Both the position numbers and the translations under genes were made by a program. A stretch of 64,000 bases of DNA from Elephas maximus indicus (taxonomy: Eukaryota; Chordata; Mammalia; Proboscidea; Elephantidae), in contig NC_064831.1 of NCBI RefSeq assembly GCF_024166365.1, positions 25,720,768-25,784,767 of the forward strand, given 5' to 3'. Below are positions 57,336-64,000 of this stretch, in pieces. How positions within the stretch are numbered: the stretch's first letter is position 1; the number at the start of each line of letters is the position of its first letter. The notes below the pieces were generated by a model that had not been told where the DNA came from, did not search any database, and saw only the letters and a program-made list of their open reading frames with translations.

Positions 57336-57660
57336 CTCCAGCATCAGCTCCAGCCCCAGTTCCAGCACCAACTGTCAAAGCACCTCAAGGCCTACCCCAC
57401 CTCCATAACCAGCTGTAGTATCATCCCCTGAGGTAGGGCCAGCTCTGGCACCAACACCAAAGCCTAGTCTCACCCCAGCACTCCATCACCAGCCCCAGCC
57501 CCAGCCCCAGCCCCAGCCCCAGCCCCAGAGGGGAGCCTACTACTGTTCCAGATTCCCATGGAGCATCACTGCTGGGCCCTCTCTAGAGGCAGAGCCATCC
57601 TCAGCACCTCCTCCAGCATCAGCTCCTGAGCCAAGGATGTAGCTCCAGCCCCTCCCCTGA
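57336..57660 (+). pseudogene. RALGDS-like Ala/Pro-rich linker exon of remnant (stop and frameshift)
   Basis: Acceptor 'cctcttgcag'. Joined to exon 4 in phase 1 it reads an A-P-A-S-A-P-type repeat, then TAG at 57416-57418. From 57427 another frame gives 'PEVGPALAPTPKPSLTPAL', again linker-like, ending near 57640. The compositional bias fits the family's linker between REM and RasGEF. No donor is clearly used and no RasGEF exon follows. Confidence 0.7.
57490..57531. repeat. (CCCCAG)n hexamer run
   Basis: Seven tandem CCCCAG/CCCAG units inside the linker exon; a slippage-prone source of frame change. Confidence 0.9.
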
Positions 57661-57799
57661 GAGGTCATCTCTTGGATGTTTTTGTGAGATTTTTCTTGTT
57701 CTACAAACACTTTATTGTTAAGTCAATTTTAAATTTCAAATTTTTTAGGTTTGGCATAAAATAAAGGTTAAAAATTTTAGGTTTGACGTAAAATAAAGT

Positions 57800-58262
57800 T
57801 TTGTTTTGTTAATTTTAAACTGTGTAATTCAGTGGTTTTATATACTTTCACACTGCTATTCAGCCATCATCACTGTCAGGTTCTAGAGCATGTTCACCAC
57901 CCTGAAGAGAAACCCTGGAGCTATGAAGCATCCACTCTCCACTATCCTAGTCCCTAGCAACCACTACTTTGCTTCCTGTGTCTATGGATTTACCTACTCC
58001 CGATTCTTCCTCTAAATGCAATCAAATCATGCAACTCATGGCTTTCGGTGTCTCGCTTCTTTCACTTAGCTCAGTGTTTTCCATGTTCACCCAATGTATA
58101 CCATGTATCAGTATGGAATTCTTTCAATGGTGAATGTTATCACATGGTATGGATATACCACATTTTGTTTATCCATTTGTTGACGGAAATTTGGGTTTTT
58201 CCACCCTTTGACTAATGTGAGCAGTGCTGTTGTGAGCATTTGTGTACAAGTATCTACCTGAT
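57800..58262 (-). mobile_element. Ancient L1M 3' UTR, reverse strand
   Basis: Forward text shows the classic antisense L1M series in order: 'agccatcatcactgtcaggttc', 'cctagcaaccactactttgcttc', 'ttctttcacttagctcagtg', 'ggatataccacattttgtttatcc' and 'gtgtacaagtatc'. Confidence 0.85.
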
Positions 58263-58472
58263 CACCTGACTTCATGATAAATGCTAGGGGTGGATAAAGA
58301 GGAAGAGGGCAGGGTGAGGGGACAGCCCAGGTATGGGAGAGTTCTGACAGAGAGCAAGAGACAGGCATGTGATGGGAGCTGAGGAAGTGGGAGAGACCTA
58401 GAGAACTCCCACATGTGGGTAAAAGGAGACAGGCGGGGTCTGGGGCAGCACTGGTGTGGTGAGGGAGCAGGT

Positions 58473-58754
58473 GGGAAGAATAAGTGATCAGACCTTTTAT
58501 AAGGAAAATAGCACCACCAGGTATGGGTAATGATGAGGTGGGTGGGACCATGAGGGTGTAGGGCAGGGGGAGGAGGGACAGGCCACAAGGCACAGTTGTG
58601 GGAGGTATAAGTGTTCAGACCTTGTATAAGGACACCGCCACCAGGTATGCATAATGATGAGGTGGGTGGGACCAGGGGGAGCCTAGTTGTGGTAAGTGAG
58701 GAGGGTGTAGGGAATGAGGAGGAGGGACAGGCCACAAGACACAGGTGCGGGGGG
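58473..58754. repeat. Minisatellite, two imperfect units (about 128 and 154 bp)
   Basis: Unit 1 (58473-58600) and unit 2 (58601-58754) share 'aataagtg.tcagacctt.tataagga', 'ccaccaggtatg..taatgatgaggtgggtgggacca', 'gagggtgtaggg' and 'aggagggacaggccacaag'. Unit 2 has an extra block of about 26 bases. Partial echoes extend both ways (58300-58470, 58755-58960). Long Pro/Ser-rich reverse frames here are a by-product. Confidence 0.8.
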
Positions 58755-58959
58755 AAGGACAAGGAAGGAGTTCACAGAGTGCACAGGTGTGGCCTAAAAA
58801 GAGGTGCAAAGGACCAGTAAGCCACCAATGTGTCCACAGTAAGGCCATAGGTGGGGGCAGTACAAGGTGTAGGGACTGAAGATGTGGGAGGGTCAGGTGG
58901 CAGACAGGTGTGGGGGAGTGTCTGGTTCTCATGACTGGTCCTTGGATGCTGCCAGGCTC

Positions 58960-59299
58960 CTGCTGCCTGCAAACGTAGGATGCAGGAGTCTTCAGGAGGC
59001 CGCCTCAGGCCCAGCACCTTCAGCCCAAGCAACCATTGCCCCCCAGGGCCTTGAGTCTTGTCTCTGCTCCCCTGGGGCAGCTTGATCCTTCCACAGTTTG
59101 TTTGTCCCCACAGTCCCAGTCAAAGTGTGGCATAGACAGAGAGCTGAAAATGCTTGTGGTACAGGGCACACCCAGCTGCTTCTCAGCGACTCCCTCCACT
59201 CAGCAGGGATCCATTCTAGGACACTTTCTGCATTGAGGTGGAGGCTGGAGCTACAGGCTGGTGCTCACTGTCTGTTCTTTCAGATAATTTTGGTCCTCA
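58960..59299. other. Unassigned GC-rich sequence
   Basis: No exon of the RasGEF domain recognised and no named repeat. Confidence 0.4.
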
Positions 59300-59445
59300 G
59301 TAAAAAAGTAGAGGCACTATTGTTATCACCATGTCACAGGGGAGAACACAGACCCCATACAGCTTAATGGACCTTCTCCAGGTTACCCAGCTCGTAAGAA
59401 GGCCTGCAGACTCCAGAGCCCACATGTGATCCATCACACAGCATA
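59300..59445 (-). mobile_element. MIR element, reverse strand
   Basis: 'tattgttatcaccatgtcacaggggagaacacag', 'ccttctccaggttacccagctcgtaag' and 'actccagagcccacatgtg' are the complemented MIR order. Confidence 0.7.
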
Positions 59446-60007
59446 TCCAGGACTTCACCCAGAGCCTGTGACACAATGCAATCTGTAGGGTTAGCAAGGG
59501 CTCCTGGGGCATGTAGTCCATGCTTGCTGTGTCTGCTCATGTTCACAAGAGGCTGCCTGCACCTTTGTTCCATCTTGCTGTTTGTGTCTTCTTGGTGTTT
59601 GCCCACATCACTAACGAAAATGTGTCAGAAAGAGGTTTTATTGGAGGCAGTATTTGAAAATGTTCATGAGATCAGAAGTCAAAGGCAGGTTTGTTTCCAA
59701 TCAGGCAGTGTGAGATCAGAGAGACCAGCTCCTGGGACAAGTTCTCTCTCTAGAAAGGCAGCTCAGGCCATTCTAGAGAGAGAAGATTGTTCACTGCTGG
59801 CTACCTTCCCACTTGCCCTATCGTGCAAGGTAAAACTTCACCCAGTTCTCTTTGTGGTGTTGGTAGCGTTCTGATGTTTGAGTTCATGGGGACTTCTCCC
59901 TTGAAGACCAAGAGGCAAACCTGTTGTTGACAGTGCCGCATTAAGGGGTGGATTCTATGGGCAGCCACCTGGGGCACGAGCCGTAATGGGACACCAAATT
60001 CAGTGTG
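59446..60007. other. Unassigned sequence
   Basis: No gene found. At 59960-60005 the phrase 'cacctggggcacgagcc...gggacaccaaatt' partly echoes, in inverted orientation, 60740-60800. One short inverted 'tctctctagaa' pair lies at 59743/59773. Confidence 0.4.
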
Positions 60008-60411
60008 TCAAAAATTAGACCAGACAAAATGGTCTGAGACTAGAAGGACCCCAGAGGTCCTGGCCCCCAGGCCTTCTGTTAGCCCAAGACTGGAATCATC
60101 CCCAAAGCCAACTCTTCAGACAGGGATTGAACTGAACTATGGGATAGAAAATGATACGGGTGAGGAGTGAGCTTATTGGCTCAAGCAGACAGGAGACTAC
60201 GTGGGCAGCTCCTGTTTGGAGGGGAGATGAGAAGGTAGAGGGGGACAGAAGCTGGCTGAATGGACATAGGGAATACAAGGTGGAGAGGAGTGTGCTGTCT
60301 CATTGGGGGACAGCAACTAGGAGTACATAGCAAGGTGTATATAAATTTTTATATGAGAGACTGGATCTGTAAACTTTCACTTAAAGCACAATAAAAATAA
60401 AAAATAAAGGA
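60008..60411 (+). mobile_element. L1 3' UTR fragment, 5'-truncated
   Basis: 'agaccagacaaaatggtctgagac' through 'gatgagaaggtagagggggac', 'ctgtaaactttcacttaaagcacaataaaaat'; the standard 3' UTR order ending in an A-rich tail. Confidence 0.85.
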
Positions 60412-61212
60412 CTACAATATTATCAAAACAAATATTAAGTAGTTAGCATAAGTTTACATAGATTTTCCCAAACTATGTGCAGTGGTGTAAATAGGGTGCA
60501 CGAAACCCTGCTGTAAAAAATACTCTCATATTTAAGCTGTTTTAGTCTTGCACAAAAGTTCACCACCATGATAGGGCAACTCCAGACAACTTGCAAGGTG
60601 GACATCGCAACTGGGAGCCCCAGGAACAATGGCGTATCTACTGAAAATTGCACCTATGACAATCAGTTTTAAGTTGCTGAATGATCTCGCATAGCTGGCA
60701 ATGGGAACTGCACTGACCAATAGAAACTGCTCATTGCCCCCCCCCCCGCCCCCAAGTAGCACCCAGGGCTCGTGCCCTACCTGCCATACCCTAGATATGC
60801 CTCTGCCTGGGAGAGGCCCTGAAAGCGACTTGTGCTGAAGTGGGTGTGTCAGCCGACCACAGCGCCAGACAGGCAACTGAAGCTGTCAGGAGGCATTCAT
60901 TGACAAGGGACTATTAACAGGAGAAAAACTGTTTTTAATTGGTAACATCTGATTCACAAAAGTAGCAACTGTCTTGCCTCTTAAATGTTCTGACAATCTA
61001 AGCCCTGTGACTACTTCATCTTAAATGGTTTTAAGTGATATGTATTACTTGATATTAAAAAATCACCAACACTGTGATGATTTGGAAATTTTTCGTAGCA
61101 CAATTTTATAACAAGTTTGGAAGTAACATTTATTTATTCATTTTTTAAATCTACTTTTATATTATTTAATTTAATGTTATTTTATTTTATATTTAATGAA
61201 ATTTGATTGTAT
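60412..61212. other. Unassigned sequence with a C-run
   Basis: Contains a 12-13-base C run at 60738-60750 and an AT-rich end (61120-61200). A 114-codon reverse frame (60532-60876) has no family features. 60600-60800 ('ggcgtatct' ... 'agggctcgtgcc') may be an unnamed repeat. Confidence 0.4.
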
Positions 61213-61705
61213 TGAGTCTTAGTTATCTAGTGCTGCTATAACAGAAATACCACAAGTGGATGGCTTCAATAAGGAGAAATTTAAATTCAGGGTGTCAGCT
61301 CCAGGGGAAGGCTTTCTCTCTCTGTTGGCTCTGGAGGAAGGTCCTTGTCATCATTCTTCCCCGGGGCTAGTAGCTTCTCAGTGCAGGGACCCCGGGTCCA
61401 AAGCACATGCTATTCTCCTGGCTCTTCTTGGTGGTATGATGTCCCCATATCTCTCTGTTCAATTCTCTCTTTTATATCCCAAAAGAGATTGGCTTAAAAT
61501 ATAATCTAATCTTGTGGATTGAGTCCTGCCTCATTAACATAGCTGCCACTAATTCCATCTCATTAACATCATAGAGATAGGATTTATAACACATAGGAAA
61601 ATCACATCAGATGATAAAATTGTGGACAATCACACAATACTGAGAATCATAGCCTAGCCAAGTTGATATACATGTTTTTGTGGGATGCAACTCAGTCCCT
61701 AATAT
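61213..61705 (-). mobile_element. MaLR-type solo LTR 3, reverse strand
   Basis: Same family as LTR 1 and 2 ('ctagtgctgctataacagaaatacc', 'cagggtgtcagctccaggggaaggc', 'ttttatatcccaaaagagattgg', 'aattccatctcattaacatca'). A stretch after 'ggcttcaataaggagaaattt' is shortened. The flanking 7-base repeat attgtat may include its target duplication, in AT-rich surroundings. Confidence 0.85.
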
Positions 61706-61777
61706 ATTGTATTTAACATTATTGTATTTCAATATTTAATTTTACTTCATTTAAATTTATTAGTATTAATGTTTAAT

Positions 61778-62297
61778 TTATCTGCTGCAAAAGACCACTT
61801 TAAAGTGTTAAAAAAGAAAAGATGTCACCTTGAAGACTAAAGTGGGCCTGATCCAAGCCATGGTGTTTTCAATCATATCATATGCATGCAAAGGCTGGAC
61901 AATGAATAACGAAGACCGAAGAAGAATTGATGCCTTTGAATTATGGCGTTGGTGAAGAATATGGAATATACCACGGACTGCCAAAAGAATGAACAAATCT
62001 GTCTTGGAAGAAGTACAGCTAGAGTGCTCCTTGGAAGGGAGGATGGCAAGACTTTATCTCATGTACTTTGGACATGTTATCAGCAGGGACTAGTCCCTGG
62101 AGAAGGACATCATGCTTGGTAGAGGGTCAACCAAAAAGAGGAAGGCTCTCAAGGAGATGGATTGACACAGTTGCTGTAACAACGGGCTCAAGCATAAAAA
62201 TGATTGTGAGGATGGCACAGGTCCAGGCAGTGTTTCATTCCGTCGTAGACAAGGTCACTATGAGCCAGAACCGATTCGACAGCATCCAATAACAACA
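61778..62297 (+). mobile_element. RTE LINE copy R8, 3' fragment
   Basis: 'ctgctgcaaaagacc', 'gatgtcaccttgaagactaaagt', 'ggacaatgaataacgaagacc' and 'ggagaaggacatcatgcttggtagagg', ending 'gacagcatccaataacaac'. Heavily 5'-truncated. Confidence 0.9.
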
Positions 62298-63071
62298 TAT
62301 ATATAAATTTATGATGTACTTTTTTTTTAACCTCTGCTCTAAATCATAGATGTTTATGTCAATTATCGGGGTTTTAATTGTTTAGGATAATTATTAAATT
62401 GGTGTACCTGGAAAAACAAGTCCTTCCTAATCCTCATATTAAATATTTCTTGGCTATATGTTGTATATCAATTCTAGTTTAATTTATAAGTTCTTTTATC
62501 ATCATTAAAAAATCTTTCTGGTGAGCATTTGATAGAAAATTCCTGGTATTTGTGGTTATATTAGAGACACCTGGAATCTTTACTATGTTAGGGTCTCCAT
62601 ATCCAGACAAGTAAGACTGATGATCTCCACGTAATTGGTGTTTTCTTATATTCATCAATGAAAACTTGTGTATTTTTCTTACATACGTCCTGAACATTTT
62701 ATATTAGGTTATCTATGTATTGCTAGTGTGAATACAGTAGATTGGTCCTATAAATTTTATATATCTGTATCTATCAAACCAGCTATCATTAATTCTGATA
62801 GTTTTGGGGTTGATTTATCCATACCTTGCCAGGTTTAAAAAAAAAAAAAGTGAACATTTAATGACGACATTTACTTCCTGCATCCTATTCCTGTCATTGA
62901 TCACTATGGTTTCTGGCACGTTAGCATTGGTTAAAGCGATATCAAATAACCATGGTGAAAATGAGCATATTAGCTCTTTCCTCTTGTTAAAGGGATGCCT
63001 CTGACACACAAGATCCTAATCACATCCTGTTCCCAAATGTCTTCCATTTATGACTCGTCTAGTACTTAGTG
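62298..63071. other. Unassigned AT-rich sequence
   Basis: T- and A-runs at 62323-62330 and 62837-62849. It has the look of an old antisense L1 around 62820-62960, but I cannot place it. No gene. Confidence 0.35.
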
Positions 63072-63221
63072 GGAGCCCTGGTGGCCCAATGTTTAAGAGC
63101 TCAGCTACTAACCAAAATGTCAGCAGTTCGAATTCACCAGCCGCTCCTTGTAAAACCCTACGGGGCAGGTCAGCTCTGTCCTTTAGGGCTACTATGAGTC
63201 AGAATCGACACAACAGCAACT
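63072..63221 (+). mobile_element. AfroSINE
   Basis: 'ggagccctggtggcccaatgtttaag' and 'gtcagcagttcgaattcacc' (A/B boxes), then 'cctacggggcaggtcagctctgtcctttagggct'. End 'gaatcgacacaacagcaact'. It abuts the poly-T of the next element. Confidence 0.9.
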
Positions 63222-63695
63222 GTTTTTTTTTTTTTTTAATTTTTATTGTGCTTTAAGTGAAAGTTTACAAATCAGGTCAGTCTCTCATGCAAAAATTTAC
63301 ATACACCTTGCTATACACTCCTAATTGCTCTCCCTCTGATGAGATTGCACAGTACTTCCCTCCACTCTCTCTCCTCGTGTACACTCAGGTAGCTTCTGGA
63401 CACCTCTGCCCTCTCATCTCTGCTCCAGACAGGAGATGCCAACGTAGTCTCATGTGTCGACTTAATCCAAGAAGCTTGTTCTTCACCAGTCTCATTTTCC
63501 ATCCCCTATTCCAGTCCAATGCCTGTCTGAAGAGCTGGCTTTGGGAATGGCTCCTGCCCTGGGGTAACAGAAGGTCTGGGGTCCATGGCCTCCGGAGTTC
63601 CTCCAGTCCCAGTCTGACCATTAAGTCTGGCCTTTTTATGAGAATTTGGGGTCTGCATCCCACTGCTCTCCTGCTCCCTCAGGGTTTCTCTGAAA
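63222..63695 (-). mobile_element. L1 3' UTR, reverse strand, 5'-truncated
   Basis: Starts with a poly-T run (complemented tail) and 'tttattgtgctttaagtgaaagtttac', then 'ctccagacaggagatgcc', 'cctccagtcccagtctgacc' and 'gagaatttggggtctgcatccc'. Inserted at or next to the SINE end. Confidence 0.9.
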
Positions 63696-64000
63696 CTGGT
63701 TTTTGAGTTGACACTTAGTGTGTCTGAAAAAGACCAAAGGACAATGAATCACCTGAAAGTAACTAAAAACCAGAGCTACCTGTACAAGGTTAAGTAAAGG
63801 GTAGGGAAAAGCAATTTTCCTGACTGAATCTAATGAAGGTTTGGGAAAAGAAATAGAGTTGTTTTTGTTTCACATAAGGAGCCCAGCTTTCTCATTTAAA
63901 CTCTAATCCCACAATAACAAGCACAGTATGCAGAGTGGCTAAGTGAGGACATCTTATTTTAATTCCAGCCCATTGCATCCTGGTTACATAATCCTGGGCA
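63696..64000. other. Unassigned sequence to window end
   Basis: No gene or named repeat recognised. Confidence 0.4.

Larger units (their letters stand above)
48791..57660 (+). pseudogene. RALGDS-like gene remnant (REM domain exons)
   Basis: RALGDS-family proteins activate Ral GTPases: an N-terminal REM (RasGEF_N) domain, an Ala/Pro/Glu-rich linker, a catalytic RasGEF domain and a Ras-association domain. Five plus-strand exon-like blocks with splice sites occur in the right order: 48791-48886, 53803-53983, 55938-55997, 56925-57097 and 57336-57660. They cover a pre-REM piece, the REM domain and the linker. Against function: a frameshift inside the second block with an in-frame TAG at 53893-53895, loss of about seven residues before 'LNMPGSDL', a TAG at 57416-57418, a further shift in the linker, and no RasGEF or RA exons visible to 64000. 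Whether it derives from RALGDS itself or a related paralogue such as RGL4 is unresolved. Confidence 0.8.

Noticed and set aside
48791-57660. Intact RALGDS gene
   Set aside because: A frameshift with TAG at 53893, a stop at 57416, a second linker frameshift and absence of RasGEF/RA exons make a normal product impossible.
58108-58932. Long Pro/Ser-rich reverse-strand frames
   Set aside because: They come from translating a G-rich minisatellite and an antisense L1M; low complexity and periodic text explain them.
59101-59240. Candidate downstream RALGDS-like exon after 'ccccacag'
   Set aside because: The acceptor-like sequence is there, but the translation shows no RasGEF-domain similarity in any frame.
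3308-63221. tRNA genes at AfroSINE heads
   Set aside because: A- and B-box-like motifs are present, but the rest cannot fold as a tRNA; these are SINE heads.

Overview
This is nuclear DNA from a placental mammal, almost certainly an afrotherian and most likely a paenungulate (elephant, manatee or hyrax lineage). The evidence is the repeat content. There are several tRNA-headed AfroSINE copies, abundant RTE (BovB-type) LINEs whose 3' ends look like the AfroSINE tails, and three very similar, little-decayed L1 elements. Ancient MIR, L2 and L1M fragments lie underneath. About three quarters of the window is recognisable interspersed repeat. There are no bacterial-style genes, RNA genes or CRISPR arrays.

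Layout. 1-7 kb: decayed LTR-like sequence, four AfroSINEs, one short terminal-inverted-repeat DNA element with a TA target site, and an internally deleted RTE derivative. 7-39 kb: a nested stack of LINEs. L1-A (7.05-19.84 kb) is split by a complete L1-B (11.2-18.0 kb). A 5'-truncated RTE follows, then an older L1-D. L1-D is now scattered over 18 kb because a reverse-strand RTE (R3), a complete L1-C (27.9-35.3 kb) and a forward RTE (R4, itself holding a solo LTR) all landed in it. 39-46.5 kb: an RTE 3' fragment, an old L1 hit by a younger L1, a MaLR-like LTR, and a long RTE (R6) with a perfect 11-bp target duplication, followed by a SINE inside a SINE.

47-58 kb is the only stretch with host-gene signal. 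A plus-strand remnant of a RALGDS-like gene (Ral guanine-nucleotide exchange factor family) keeps exons of the N-terminal REM (RasGEF_N) domain and the Ala/Pro-rich linker, with usable splice sites. It also carries a frameshift, a premature stop and no visible catalytic RasGEF exons, so I call it a pseudogene. One internal ATG nevertheless opens an uninterrupted 148-codon spliced frame. L1, LTR, RTE and MIR copies fill its introns. 58-64 kb: antisense L1M, a two-unit minisatellite, and more LTR, RTE, SINE and L1 3' fragments.

The only long intact reading frame is ORF1 of L1-C (334 codons). Every ORF2 and RTE polymerase frame has at least one break, so no autonomous element here looks competent as it stands. 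Repeat names come from reading the sequence against remembered family features. Boundaries are accurate to a few bases where a target duplication is quoted, otherwise to about 10-30 bases.
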